From NCBI GenBank assembly GCA_016707005.1, contig JADJIQ010000002.1, forward strand, positions 62,001 through 126,000: DNA of 64,000 bases, given 5' to 3'. This DNA is from Ignavibacteria bacterium (GTDB taxonomy: Bacteria; Bacteroidota; Ignavibacteria; Kapaibacteriales; Kapaibacteriaceae). Below are positions 1 through 9,940 of the stretch, in pieces (the stretch's first letter is position 1; every line of letters starts with the position of its first letter). The notes beneath the pieces are model-generated. The model worked only from the letters and a program-made list of their open reading frames with translations, made no database searches and was not told the origin of the DNA. A program made the position numbers and the translations under genes.

Positions 1-87
1 CTCGTCTACGCTGCCCATCGTCTTGAGCTTAAAGGTGAGTCACTCAGAAAGCGTTCTCAAGTAGCCGCCGAAAAACAACTCAACTAA
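1..87 (+). CDS. istB: IS21-family helper ATPase IstB, C-terminal end (5' truncated by window)
   Basis: The frame open from base 1 encodes 28 residues ending at TAA 85-87. It contains AHRLELKGESLRKR, which matches the conserved C-terminal tail of IS21 IstB helper ATPases (typically a short hydrophobic stretch, then IELKGESMRK). IstB is the AAA+ partner of the IstA transposase and controls target choice. Only the tail is inside the window; the Walker motifs and istA would lie to the left. The following bases contain spaced repeats typical of an IS21 right end, which supports the call. The identification rests on a short motif and is therefore moderate. Confidence 0.7.
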   Translation, partial: LVYAAHRLELKGESLRKRSQVAAEKQLN

Positions 88-200
88 CTATCTTTTTTTC
101 ACCAGCTGGCAGATCATGTCTAAGCTCTCTGGCAGATAATCAGACTGTCACTTTGCTCCGTTTTTAGGGGGTCAGTTTACCCGTTCTATCCACCTTGGTT
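88..200. mobile_element. Probable right end of an IS21-family insertion sequence
   Basis: Downstream of istB come related blocks at about 106 (CTGGCAGAT), 129 (CTGGCAGAT), 145 (CTGTCACTTTGCTCCG) and 167 (GGGGTCAGTTTACCCG). IS21 termini usually carry several such imperfect repeats as transposase-binding sites. The outer boundary cannot be fixed without the left end. If the fourth block belongs to the IS, the element extends past 180 and overlaps the 3' end of the neighbouring minus-strand gene. Confidence 0.5.
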
Positions 201-3200
201 CCTGCACCATTCGTAACCTTCATCTTCTTGAAGTTGATGGGAATAAATGTTCTCTGTGGAGGCAACTTGTATCCGTAAACAATGCCATCGGCATGACAAC
301 TCCATGCGTAGAAATTGCCACTATTCGATGCGTTGACAACCGGTGTTCCCCAATATCGCAGTCTTTCAAAGGCAGCACAGGATCCACCAGATTGCGCTCT
401 TCCAAGCCTTCGTGAACGCCCCTCGTTGCGCGTGTAGTTGTTTGCCTGCAACTCCCAAGGTATGTCAGCGTCAAGCTGCGCTTCGTAGATGACTACGTCT
501 CGAAGAGCAGGGTTGTCTTCCTCACACGAGTAAACTACGTAAACGCGAGACCTCGCTGGGGTGATGGACCTGTCGTAACGTACAACAACGCTGGGATATC
601 CACACGACGGCCTATTCAATGGATTGATCATCGTAGTGTCAGTGCCGATAATGGTATCAACGATGTAACTATTGATCGTTATTGGGTTCTCCCATTGAAT
701 TGCGCCGAGATCGACACAATCGTCTTCTCCAGCACAACGTATGGGCATAGCCGTGCTTCGCTGATAGAAAACGTCCAGTGGATTTCCTGCACTAAAAGGT
801 AGGTTGGGATTTGAACGACGGTGGTATACTAAATGATATCGCATGGTTGCGCCATTCGTCGTTCGCATATACGTGCGGGGCTGGCATTCAGCACTATTAC
901 TACCACACTGTGGTTTCGGTTCTGTGTGCATTTGCCAACCTGTGATCTGTGGAAAGTGCACAAGCTTGCGTTGAGTGTTGTGGTCTAGAAAACCTCGGGA
1001 GATATCCTGGCTATTTGTGCGGACTGCATCATCGGCCATTAAGACATCTACCTGAAACATCTTGCCTTCTCCCGGAAGGAGTAGCATGGCAAGCTCTCTG
1101 TCCTGGCCGATGACAGTGTCGATGCCTCCTCCCATCTCACGAATCCGCAACAGCCGATATCGCCCATCGGCATGACTGTAATTGAATGGGAGCGTAACTT
1201 CTCTTGCGCCACGCTGGCCATATCGCTCTGCTGGCCCACGAGCCTGCCACTCGTCATACGACACATTATTCCAGTTTGAAGAGTTGCTGTTTTGGAATGC
1301 CGCACCAGGCGGGAGCATTCGAGGGTCAGTGCGCCTGTTCATTAATCCAATGACTGCAGAGCTTGTCATCGTTCGGTCGTTCGGAAGCGAAAAAGCCGTT
1401 ACGTCAATGAACGTTGAATCAAATACCTCGTAGTCAAAGTGCCCAGGGATGCCGCTAGCTATGAACACGTCCCTCTTCCGATTTGGATGCCGGGTTCGCA
1501 ACCTGCCCGCTACGTTGCCAAGATCAACAAAGGAACCTAGTGGACTTGGACTGACACGCGCCACATTTATTTCCGTAAAACCATGCCCATACCAACCTTC
1601 AAGCCTCAATTGAGTTAGGATGTGAGGATCTGCATCGGTCCGTCCATTTGTTGCTCGCCCGAGAACCGTTCGCATAGCGTGTAGCCTGTCTAGGACTTCA
1701 ACACTTACATTGGTAAGTGACCTTGTGCCAATCCAAAGACGAGCATTGTTGGGGTCATTGTCATTAAGCGACGTTCTTACTGTCTGAATATCAGGACGGA
1801 AATATGCCGCTACATTCGTAGGATCATTGTCCTCCAACCAGTCTACGCCGGCTTGATCACTTAAGAACCACGCGCGCCGCGCCTGCATGTCGACAGGGAA
1901 TGGTGGTGGCGCTCCATTCGGATCAAACCACCCCATCAATCCATTTTCAAGGTTGTCAGAACCTGGATCAGTGTCGTCTATAATGTCGTGAAAGTCAACT
2001 GGAAATACCGGAAACGGTGCGCCGTCTCCTTCTCTGCTTGTTTGACCTCTATAGAGCATAAGGCCTTTGGCACCAAGCATGACTGGAAGCCAAAGCGCCA
2101 CTCGTGCTTCAGTCATCGATCTTGGTCGGTTGTTTAAAAAGCTCGCAAAATGTGCTGCATGACCACGAACCTGCATGTGAAAATTCAGCCAAACCTGCCC
2201 TAACCACGGAGTAGTCCCGAAGAGCATATGCGGGTGCGCTGCGTAGTCAAGACGTAAAACCCGCTCTAAGTTTGCTAAAATTCCGCCCGGATTAGCTTGT
2301 AAGTAAAGGTCAATGTCTTCAGTAGGACGAATTGGAAGTGTGTCCGGACGCAACACACCATTAATGTCTGCCATCGGCCTCCAATCGAGATACGTGTCGG
2401 GATCATCATGTAACAACAATAACCCGCCACCCATGGTTTGACTCCGCATATCAAAGAGTCCATATCTGATACCCGCAAATCGGTGTATTATACCCACAAT
2501 CGCAGCGTCATGTGCAGCGCGTTCTACATCAGTAGGAGGCGGAGTCGTTGGTAGCGGTGGTAGTGTTTGCCAGGCCACATTATAACCACGTCTAACCGAA
2601 TATGATGCAAGTTGAGGTGGGGTGGTAAAGGTTGCACCTTGCCACAAAACAAGCGGTTGGGTACAGTGCCTGAAGTCTTCGGGATCCTCCATGCCTACCT
2701 CGGTCATAAGTCGGCCCCCAAGCAGTGCATTAATGTACCGGTAACTCTTCCAGTACCTGCGCGGTCCTTCATCCCTTCCATAAAATTGCCATACTTGGTA
2801 TGTCGGAGGATTATTGGTGCCACCGAGATTATTCTGCATCGTGCGCAAATCCTGCAGGTAACGGTTTGCCGAATGTTGAATGCGCTCATCTTCCTGGCCA
2901 GTAAAGAGTCGACCTGCTAAAGGTGTTTGCAATCGAATGTTGCGAATGTCAACTCCTAGACCTAAATCTCCATCATCATGATGCCTAACAGATATGCTCA
3001 TCCTGCCAATACGGTCTGCATCGGCTGTGTTGCCATCGTTACGTCGAAGCAGAGGATTGATCCATGCATCGTTGTTTGGATTTGGTCTGCATTCAAATCG
3101 TGCAATGAGTGTCACTTCTCGGTTAGGGTCCGTCATCGGAGGTAGCATTTCCTTTGTTATTACGAACTCTTCAACGTTCACATCGACAAAAAATTCCGGT

Positions 3201-4174
3201 ATTCTAGCAATCAAATTATTGTTCAGATCATTCCAGTTTTGCCAGGTAATTGGCAGTTGAGGGATTGCGTTAAATCTGATGAGATGGGTATTTACACCTT
3301 CTACCCCTAACCCGTAAGGAAGTGTTATAGTCAACACCGGATCGGTTGGATTCCCTGCTGCCGGATCATCTTCAGTTCGTCGAATGGTAATCGACAACTC
3401 CATTATGAAAGTATTCTGCACGTCAAAACGGTCAAAACCATATGGCGTTCGCGGCGGAGCCCATCCACGTAGCATGTCATTGGGACGCGCATCTTGTAAA
3501 ACTATGGGGTCAGTGTTGTCGCCGGCAACACCGCGCGTGTATCGCATCCGGTACGTACCATTTTCATTTTGAACCGTACCACCCTGCCGCGAAGCCCAAC
3601 CAAAAACTCCACCTGAAACGTCGTCTGTGCGAAGTTCGAATCGGTTTGTATTAACAATATGGTTTAACCATGGAGAAAACTCCATAGCAACAGCTTCACT
3701 TGGATTAGTCCCTGGTCTTTCCTCTGACCAATTCACATCTGTATCAAGCTGGTCGATGTCTTCTTCTGCCTGAGAGATGCCCTTAACCGCTGGGATCAGT
3801 TGCAGGTTCGGCACACCCTCCCGCAGAAGTACATCTTGCATTATCCGCAAATGCCGAAAAGGAGCGTTCTCCGCCTCGTCACGATAGTCTGGCACATGTA
3901 ATCTTCTAGTTCGTAGAATCTCTTGCGCTGGTCTGAAAAGACTCGTCCAGTTCCAGCCTACCACGAAATCTTGGATGATCGGTGTCGGGTTCTGAGCGTT
4001 TGCTTGAGGAAGCTCAAACATCATCTCTCCACCAACAGGCATGTTTCCGTTGGCGTCGCGCACCCATAATAAGTTTGGAAGTCTTTCTGGTTGACGAATC
4101 TGTCCTTGCAGTGAAGGAGTTGTCAAGGCGACGATTGCGAGGTATAAGACGATGTTTATTGATTGCAGTTTCAT
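164..4174 (-). CDS. Large exported protein of unknown function, 1336 aa
   Basis: Starts at ATG 4172-4174 after a GGGGG-rich ribosome site and opens with a clear signal peptide (MKLQSINIVLYLAIVALTTPSLQGQ). The mature protein is rich in Asn, Asp, Arg and Trp. Around residue 700 it has LGAKGLMLYRG, preceded by a Trp/Ala-rich stretch; this resembles the barrel strand seen in some glycosidase-like proteins (GAKGI.Y), but I do not assign a family. Unlike its upstream neighbour it has no recognisable T9SS sorting domain, and it stops inside or immediately beside the IS21 right end, so its natural C-terminus may have been lost. It follows the 4184-5671 gene after 9 bp and is probably co-transcribed with it. 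Confidence 0.75.
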   Translation of the reverse strand: MKLQSINIVLYLAIVALTTPSLQGQIRQPERLPNLLWVRDANGNMPVGGEMMFELPQANAQNPTPIIQDFVVGWNWTSLFRPAQEILRTRRLHVPDYRDEAENAPFRHLRIMQDVLLREGVPNLQLIPAVKGISQAEEDIDQLDTDVNWSEERPGTNPSEAVAMEFSPWLNHIVNTNRFELRTDDVSGGVFGWASRQGGTVQNENGTYRMRYTRGVAGDNTDPIVLQDARPNDMLRGWAPPRTPYGFDRFDVQNTFIMELSITIRRTEDDPAAGNPTDPVLTITLPYGLGVEGVNTHLIRFNAIPQLPITWQNWNDLNNNLIARIPEFFVDVNVEEFVITKEMLPPMTDPNREVTLIARFECRPNPNNDAWINPLLRRNDGNTADADRIGRMSISVRHHDDGDLGLGVDIRNIRLQTPLAGRLFTGQEDERIQHSANRYLQDLRTMQNNLGGTNNPPTYQVWQFYGRDEGPRRYWKSYRYINALLGGRLMTEVGMEDPEDFRHCTQPLVLWQGATFTTPPQLASYSVRRGYNVAWQTLPPLPTTPPPTDVERAAHDAAIVGIIHRFAGIRYGLFDMRSQTMGGGLLLLHDDPDTYLDWRPMADINGVLRPDTLPIRPTEDIDLYLQANPGGILANLERVLRLDYAAHPHMLFGTTPWLGQVWLNFHMQVRGHAAHFASFLNNRPRSMTEARVALWLPVMLGAKGLMLYRGQTSREGDGAPFPVFPVDFHDIIDDTDPGSDNLENGLMGWFDPNGAPPPFPVDMQARRAWFLSDQAGVDWLEDNDPTNVAAYFRPDIQTVRTSLNDNDPNNARLWIGTRSLTNVSVEVLDRLHAMRTVLGRATNGRTDADPHILTQLRLEGWYGHGFTEINVARVSPSPLGSFVDLGNVAGRLRTRHPNRKRDVFIASGIPGHFDYEVFDSTFIDVTAFSLPNDRTMTSSAVIGLMNRRTDPRMLPPGAAFQNSNSSNWNNVSYDEWQARGPAERYGQRGAREVTLPFNYSHADGRYRLLRIREMGGGIDTVIGQDRELAMLLLPGEGKMFQVDVLMADDAVRTNSQDISRGFLDHNTQRKLVHFPQITGWQMHTEPKPQCGSNSAECQPRTYMRTTNGATMRYHLVYHRRSNPNLPFSAGNPLDVFYQRSTAMPIRCAGEDDCVDLGAIQWENPITINSYIVDTIIGTDTTMINPLNRPSCGYPSVVVRYDRSITPARSRVYVVYSCEEDNPALRDVVIYEAQLDADIPWELQANNYTRNEGRSRRLGRAQSGGSCAAFERLRYWGTPVVNASNSGNFYAWSCHADGIVYGYKLPPQRTFIPINFKKMKVTNGAGTKVDRTGKLTP

Positions 4175-4183
4175 GCCAACCCC

Positions 4184-5671
4184 CTATTGAATAACAAGTG
4201 TATATGACAAAGACTGGGCACTTACCGTAGACGCAATTCGCAACAAGTGAGAACCACGAGGGAGGTTGGTAGGAAGTTCAATGGTAACGAGATGTTCTAT
4301 TGCCTCCGCGGGCCCAACGGCTAGTTCTTGACCACCAATTGAAACAATAGACCAACGAACTTTAGCGTTTTCACCCACCCAACGGGCATTCACAGTTCCG
4401 CTTGCAGGATTGGGGTATAAAAGAGGGAATTGTTTGACGTCCTGCCCATCGCTAATGGATGAAAGTGCAAGGTTGAACCGCCCGGCAAGTATGTCGCATT
4501 TATACCGTGATGTGCTAGACAATAATATATCAGCAGACATATAACCTCGAGTAAGGTCTGAGGAGAACAACGAAAAACCCGTGAAATCGTCGTGATTCGT
4601 AAATGTCTTGGTTTCGCATCGCGCGAAGGGAATTGTGTCAGTGAGCCGGTAGAACATTCCTGTACGAAGTTCTTCGGCCATTGATGTGTCGTTGCGAAAG
4701 ACAAATGCCGTTTGACCGTCTGTTGACAATGCATAGCTATGCATGTCATATCGTCTCTCATCTCCTGTTTCTAGTTTTCCTGACAGTCCCCACCGTTTTT
4801 CGCCCGTAGCCACATCGTAAACATGTACGCGCGGGTACCAACTCAGGCCAAGATTTGTTGTGATATCGGCAGATGTGATGATGAACTTGCCGTCACCGGA
4901 AAACGTTGGTGAGGTAAATCTTCCGGGAATGTAACTCCGACGATACTCGCCGCTCGTAAGCTCCATGATGGTCAGTTGGGAGCCTGCCACTGAAGATGAT
5001 GTATACACTAGTTGCGCGCTTGCATCATCAAAATCATACATTGAATTTGAATACGAATCTGTATTGACTAATGGCAACGCGAACATGGTATCACGTTCTA
5101 GGTCATATAAAGCAAAGCGTGTAGAATTCTCAATGAGCCTGGGAGCGACAACGAACCGACCGTTCGGAGAAATACTGCAGACGTATTGCTCCCATGGATT
5201 CGGGATCTCAAACGGTAGCTCCTTGATGAGCTTGTTTTCCGGGTATGAGATAACAGAAATGTGAAGGGAACCGGAGCTAAGCCACATAACACAGAGACGA
5301 GACCCATCTGAACTCGAATAGATCCGTTGTGGGCGTAGGTTTGGTTTGCCCACAATCGGACGGAGATCGATTGAGTCAATACGGAAGCCCGTAGTTGCGT
5401 CGAAGACGATGAGAAAGTAATTATTTGGAGTATAGAAGAGGATGTCTGCTTTTTCAGCGAGGGCTAAGAATGGACCACCTAGAGCAGGTCCTTCATTTGG
5501 GTTGAAACGAGTAAATGTCCACATCGTGTCACTTACAATCGGTGGTACGCTCTCCTGTGCCCGCACGTTTGTTAAACACAGAGCAAATAGACAAACTATG
5601 ACCATCATTGAAAGTGCAATGATTTTCCCGTTTGATGGATTCGGTAAAAGTCTTTGAAGGAAGAAGCGCAT
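4184..5671 (-). CDS. Exported beta-propeller-like protein with T9SS type A sorting domain
   Basis: 495 aa from ATG 5669-5671, chosen because GAGG lies 6 bp upstream; the longer frame begins with a TTG and lacks a signal peptide at its N-terminus. A signal segment (IIALSMMVIVCLFALCLTNVRAQ) follows a short basic stretch. The body has repeated motifs of the kind SSDGSRL, SPNGRF, FSGDGKF and LSTDGQT, which suggest blades of a WD40/YVTN-like propeller. The last 80 residues (from about 415: LYPNPASG, then PRGSHLLRI and a final LVIQ) form a Por/T9SS type A sorting domain, predicting outer-membrane export and surface anchoring. It is the first gene of a two-gene unit with the 1336-aa protein. The ligand or role is unknown. 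Confidence 0.8.
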   Translation of the reverse strand: MRFFLQRLLPNPSNGKIIALSMMVIVCLFALCLTNVRAQESVPPIVSDTMWTFTRFNPNEGPALGGPFLALAEKADILFYTPNNYFLIVFDATTGFRIDSIDLRPIVGKPNLRPQRIYSSSDGSRLCVMWLSSGSLHISVISYPENKLIKELPFEIPNPWEQYVCSISPNGRFVVAPRLIENSTRFALYDLERDTMFALPLVNTDSYSNSMYDFDDASAQLVYTSSSVAGSQLTIMELTSGEYRRSYIPGRFTSPTFSGDGKFIITSADITTNLGLSWYPRVHVYDVATGEKRWGLSGKLETGDERRYDMHSYALSTDGQTAFVFRNDTSMAEELRTGMFYRLTDTIPFARCETKTFTNHDDFTGFSLFSSDLTRGYMSADILLSSTSRYKCDILAGRFNLALSSISDGQDVKQFPLLYPNPASGTVNARWVGENAKVRWSIVSIGGQELAVGPAEAIEHLVTIELPTNLPRGSHLLRIASTVSAQSLSYTLVIQ

Positions 5672-5898
5672 ATGATCCTCACGAATTAAATGAAACACAC
5701 TTGCAAAACAGGTAGACAGAAACATCATGCCATGTGTTGAACGCAATCTCGCGATGCATTGGCAACTTTCAACCTTTACAAAACCTTAACTGACGCACCC
5801 ACTGAACGCGTGCTAGCAAGATGACTATTTGATGACAACATATGGCTAATATTCATTAGACGGAATGATTGTTAAAAGAGGGGTATACAACCCTGGAT

Positions 5899-6123
5899 TT
5901 ACCCCCGCACCTTCTCAATATCTTCCATGCGACTCTTTTCAGTAAGGGCAGTATACTTCTTCATGGTCTTGTAGCTCTCGTGTCCAGTGTAGCTCATCAC
6001 GACCTCGTGGCGCATGCCCCTTTCAAGAGAGTTGGAGACAAAGGTCTTGCGAGCGACGTGACTTGATAGGAACTCCCATTTAGGAACGCATATTTCCATT
6101 CGTAAGAAAGAGATCGCGAACAC
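5899..6123 (-). pseudogene. Tyrosine recombinase (phage-type integrase), C-terminal remnant
   Basis: About 74 codons remain. They hold the end of the tyrosine-recombinase catalytic domain: SSHVARKTF (the H-x-x-R box), SYTGHESYKTM (the G-H box) and MKKYTAL with the nucleophile Tyr. The arrangement is that of Bacteroidota integrases. The first catalytic Arg region, the core-binding domain and the SAM-like N-terminus are missing, and an in-frame stop lies just upstream (about 6180). No start with a ribosome site is visible, so this is a dead stub of an integrated element or of a shufflon-type recombinase rather than a working gene. Confidence 0.8.
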
Positions 6124-6823
6124 GATCCAATCGTGGGTTAGCGCTTTGCTGCCTGACGCTTGGCGAAGAAGTGCTGATTACACATCAACGAGATCAACCC
6201 ACCTGTCTATGAAAGCGGGGGAAGATCAGAATGACACGCTATTTCGCGTGATTGTTCTGTCCCATGCCAGTCCCTCCCTTGCTTAACAGACCATAATTAT
6301 CGCTGGTAGTGTTTTGGGGGAGCAGGTCAGTCAATCACAGGCGGAAAGCAGTTGTCAACGCGAGCAGAATCTCCAATCTACGTGTGCAGTTTTCTATACA
6401 GATTTCTCCCACAATTGTCTCTGGGTTCGAAGCCCCGAATAGGGTCAAATACCGTCAGTATCGGCGTCAGTAAACGACCGTCAGTAAATGGAAGGGGCTT
6501 TACAGTAGGTGATTGCGGGTTTTCTTCCGAGTCCCAACGGGATCACTGCCTTGCATGCGACCTTAGCAGGCGACCTTTCAGGCGACCCTTCAGGTCCGTC
6601 ATTGAGCTTAGCTCACTCCCTAGCCCCTTTCTCACGCTTAACTCTTTACAACGCTACAACCGGCAATTGCTATACAAGAGAAACGCGTGATGCCAAGGGG
6701 TGGAGCGACGAGCGACCTCGTGGAATTGCCTCTTACTCTTGCCGTCGTTGTCTTCTGCATCCAATAAGGATCGGTGATCAGGTACGGGTGACATGAGACG
6801 GACAGTGCGAGTAGCTAAAGCGA
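6124..6823. other. Gene-free stretch with short direct repeats
   Basis: About 700 bp with no credible gene on either strand. It contains short direct repeats: three copies of CGTCAGTA(A/T) at 6453-6487, and three of GCGACC(C)TT(A/T)(C/G)AG-like at 6557-6594. A TTCGAA loop near 6417 resembles part of a tRNA T-arm, but no complete tRNA folds. Together with the recombinase stub it looks like the scar of a decayed mobile element. Confidence 0.5.
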
Positions 6824-7453
6824 CTATTGCAATTCTACGAGACCGTTTAACAGAACTTCGATATCTGCTCTGTTTTCATCAAAAAGACTCTGACCTGTAT
6901 AGATCACGAATTGAACTGACCCCTTCTTGCTTGAATAGTAGTAGCCGAAGTACGAAATACGGATGCCTTGGATTGTTCCGGACATCTGCATCATCAATAC
7001 TTGTTTGCCGTTTACCGTTCTGAACTCCTCCTTGACAACTCTCAGATCGGGTGATACTTCTTGAGCGTTACTAACAGCCAGCTCCTTCAATGTCAATACC
7101 GGCGCTTCAATCTTCTCCGTGATCAACATACCATACAGATCACTCTGCTTCTTCCTGAAGAAGTACTCAACGTCATCGTTGTCTCCCTTCGTAGAGAACG
7201 TCCACTTCTTTGGATTGATCCATACACCAACATCAATATGCTTGCTCCGTACAAGAAATGTTGCTGTTGGATCCTTCACAAACAACGTGTCATTCAAGGA
7301 TATCTCCGTCTCTTTGTACGGACCTTCCTTTAGTTTCCACGTCCCATCGTCATACAATAACACCTCTTCTCCGTGCTCAGTGATCGCGACTTTCTGTGCA
7401 ATAACAGAGAGCGAAAAGCAAAGGAACGACGCAATCAATAGACAGTACTTCAT
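6824..7453 (-). CDS. Exported protein of unknown function, 209 aa
   Basis: Begins with a signal peptide (MKYCLLIASFLCFSLSVIAQ) followed by VAITEHGEEVLLYDDGTWKL. The DDGTW turn after the signal sequence occurs in many small Bacteroidota periplasmic proteins of unknown role. The rest is mixed alpha/beta, with no lipobox, transmembrane helix or sorting domain. No strong Shine-Dalgarno precedes the ATG. It stands alone between the gene-free stretch and the PKD protein. I do not recognise a function. Confidence 0.75.
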   Translation of the reverse strand: MKYCLLIASFLCFSLSVIAQKVAITEHGEEVLLYDDGTWKLKEGPYKETEISLNDTLFVKDPTATFLVRSKHIDVGVWINPKKWTFSTKGDNDDVEYFFRKKQSDLYGMLITEKIEAPVLTLKELAVSNAQEVSPDLRVVKEEFRTVNGKQVLMMQMSGTIQGIRISYFGYYYSSKKGSVQFVIYTGQSLFDENRADIEVLLNGLVELQ

Positions 7454-7502
7454 TGGATCATGTTAATGGATGGACAATCACTCGAGAGAATCTACACAAA
7501 GG

Positions 7503-9779
7503 TCATAATTTTCTGCTTGACATTCCACTCGCTTGTAAACCATTTATCGCGTATTTCACGAGAACATGACCACCCGATCTCGCAACAACGAAGAGTTGTC
7601 GTAGGTTTTCTGTCTCGATGGTGATGCGTACTTGGTGGTGACCTGTAGCTTGCGTGATCGACCGACCTACGTGGTCATACACAGTGACATCAATGGACCC
7701 ATCTCCTGTTACAACGAGCTGTCCGTCAACAATGTTTACCGTCAGTGGTTGCGTGAGTACTATCCTCCGTGCGGATAGCGCACAGCCCTCTACATGTACT
7801 TCACCGGAACGTACCGCAGTTGTTGCACAAGTATCGAGAATCTCTGCGTTGGCATTCACTGTTCTGCTCGTGTCTCCGTTCAGCAGAACCAGAGCCACCG
7901 GACTGAGCACCTTCACAGTAGAGTCGAGATCAATGTCTACTGAAGTGTTCCACGGGGCTTGCCAAACTAGACCCTCATGCTCAGAGAGTGTGAGGCGAAC
8001 GGAGCCCCCTACTTGGGCAGATGTCACGGTAACAGGGACAACGGCATAGTCCCCTACCTGCACATTGGCGTTCTCCACCTGCACGGTGATCGTGTGAGGG
8101 GGCAATACACTGACCTCCACACTATCAACACCCACACATCCATCACTACCGGTTCCTTCAACAACAAAGACGGTGCGCTGCGTTAGGGGGACGGTGCGAG
8201 GTGTGGCAGAGGTGGGATCGTCAACAAGTGATGCGGGTGACCAGCGGTAGGTGACGGCTCCGCTCGCTGACAGATCGAGCTGCCCACCAACACAGATCGA
8301 AACATTGGGTCCGGCATCGACGTCGGGCGCAGAACGTACGGTAATGGTATCGGCGATCTGCACTGCACCTGCATTGTTGCGGACAGTGAGCGTGATGATG
8401 TACGTGCCAGCCGTATCGTAGCAGACGCGAGGAGGGATAGAATCTGTAGAAACGGCTGGACGTCCGCCGGGGAACGACCACAACCACTGTGTTGGACTGC
8501 CTTGGATGTTTTGGGTGATAACAGTGCAGCCCCCTTCACAGACATCAGAAGCGGAGATAGTTCCTGACGGAAGATCACACGTCAACACGGGTGTTGGACG
8601 CGGAAAGGTACTCTCGATGCACGTTGGAAGGCCGAGTCGCGGCTGTGAGATGCCGGGGAATCTGTGGGCCATGGAGGTAACAACTACGCCAAAGTCATCG
8701 GTGTATGCCATCTCACCCACGTTGTCGTTGAAGGTGAAGTAGATCTTTCTGTTGGGTCCAAGCTGCAATGCTGCAGGATAGGGATTGGTAAGCGTGGTGG
8801 CAAAGATCAGTTCAGGCGCTACAGTCTGATCGAAGTTCAATAACGGAACTGATAACCGAACGATGGACGATCTCGTGATGCCATCTGTCCCCAAAGCTCG
8901 TACAGATGTATAGAGGTAGTTGCCCGAGGATGTGAAGGACAGACCGTAACAGAATGATGCACGTTGCCACTCGGGCAAGGTAGAGAGAGTGATCTGACGT
9001 TGTCGAGACACAACTCCCGTCGACGGGTCGAAGTCATACAGTCCGATCACAACATCATCAACACTGGTCATGGCAAGCCGTCTACCATCACTCGAGAACT
9101 TCATGATCCCCGCTTGTTGAGGCAGAGTTGACGATATGAAGCGTGACGTTACCTTCACCGGATCGATACCTGACATCGTTACATGGTAGGCAACGAACTC
9201 AATGTTCCGAACAGCACTATCGGTGTATTGCGTAACAACCCAATATCCCGTCCCTGCCGCATCGTGCGCTGCAGCGATACGCTCCGAACCCGGTCGAGGA
9301 TCGAGAACGATATCACGCTCCACCATCGTCCACCGTCCCGCAGCACCCAGCTCCGCCCTATTGAGCGTGTAGTGTTGTGTTCCCGTTGCGCTTACATCCG
9401 TCATGTCCGGCGGTATGAACAGATACACGGACAGGGGGCGAGACACATCCCGCACCCACAGAGCCCCTTGAGAAGAACTTGAACCACCGCTGAGAACAGT
9501 GCCGTTATCGAGCACCCTCCCCGTTCCGTCGAAGGCCGTCTCCCCCATCGCATAAAGCGTGAGCGACCCAACACACGGATGCGAATAGGTCGAACTCCCT
9601 TCCCGCGTATCGATCGGCAGATTCAGGATCACCCGCGGAGTATCAAGGATCCCACCGCTCCCATTGTTGAACGTCAGCCCCGCATTCGTACCGAACACCC
9701 ACGTAGCATACTCCGTCTGCGCATGGGCGGCAGACAGAGAGATCAGCAGGAAAACGACAATCGTGGTGAATTGGGGCAT
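7503..9779 (-). CDS. Large exported protein with a PKD domain
   Basis: 758 aa from ATG 9777-9779, chosen because the signal peptide MPQFTTIVVFLLISLSAAHAQ begins there; the frame extends 24 codons upstream to a TTG. The N-terminal 400 residues include propeller-like FSSDGRRLAM and FTSSGNYLY blades, as in gliding-associated surface proteins. A PKD domain covers about residues 415-485 (WLWSFPGGRP, YDTAGTYIITLTVRN), followed by an SO_2930-type motif (DAGPNVSICVGG) and beta-sandwich sequence. The C-terminus (VTVYDHVGRSI ... FVVARSGGHVLVKYAI) resembles a T9SS sorting domain but lacks the usual YPNP start. Probably a surface or adhesin-like protein. Confidence 0.75.
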   Translation of the reverse strand: MPQFTTIVVFLLISLSAAHAQTEYATWVFGTNAGLTFNNGSGGILDTPRVILNLPIDTREGSSTYSHPCVGSLTLYAMGETAFDGTGRVLDNGTVLSGGSSSSQGALWVRDVSRPLSVYLFIPPDMTDVSATGTQHYTLNRAELGAAGRWTMVERDIVLDPRPGSERIAAAHDAAGTGYWVVTQYTDSAVRNIEFVAYHVTMSGIDPVKVTSRFISSTLPQQAGIMKFSSDGRRLAMTSVDDVVIGLYDFDPSTGVVSRQRQITLSTLPEWQRASFCYGLSFTSSGNYLYTSVRALGTDGITRSSIVRLSVPLLNFDQTVAPELIFATTLTNPYPAALQLGPNRKIYFTFNDNVGEMAYTDDFGVVVTSMAHRFPGISQPRLGLPTCIESTFPRPTPVLTCDLPSGTISASDVCEGGCTVITQNIQGSPTQWLWSFPGGRPAVSTDSIPPRVCYDTAGTYIITLTVRNNAGAVQIADTITVRSAPDVDAGPNVSICVGGQLDLSASGAVTYRWSPASLVDDPTSATPRTVPLTQRTVFVVEGTGSDGCVGVDSVEVSVLPPHTITVQVENANVQVGDYAVVPVTVTSAQVGGSVRLTLSEHEGLVWQAPWNTSVDIDLDSTVKVLSPVALVLLNGDTSRTVNANAEILDTCATTAVRSGEVHVEGCALSARRIVLTQPLTVNIVDGQLVVTGDGSIDVTVYDHVGRSITQATGHHQVRITIETENLRQLFVVARSGGHVLVKYAINGLQASGMSSRKL

Positions 9780-9940
9780 GGAAGAGAGTTTTCGCTGTAG
9801 CAGGATGTGCAATCTAAGGTTGAGCATAGCATATCGGGGATGCCAAAACAACAGGACCGAGCTGATAGATTAACCATCGAATCCTCAAGAACCGCATATT
9901 GCCATCTGCGGTCATCCTGTCCCCTCCGTTACTATACTTA

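Noticed and set aside
6400..6445. tRNA gene
   Set aside because: A TTCGAAG loop with a GC-rich partial stem looks like a T-arm, but no acceptor stem, anticodon arm or D-arm can be formed around it.
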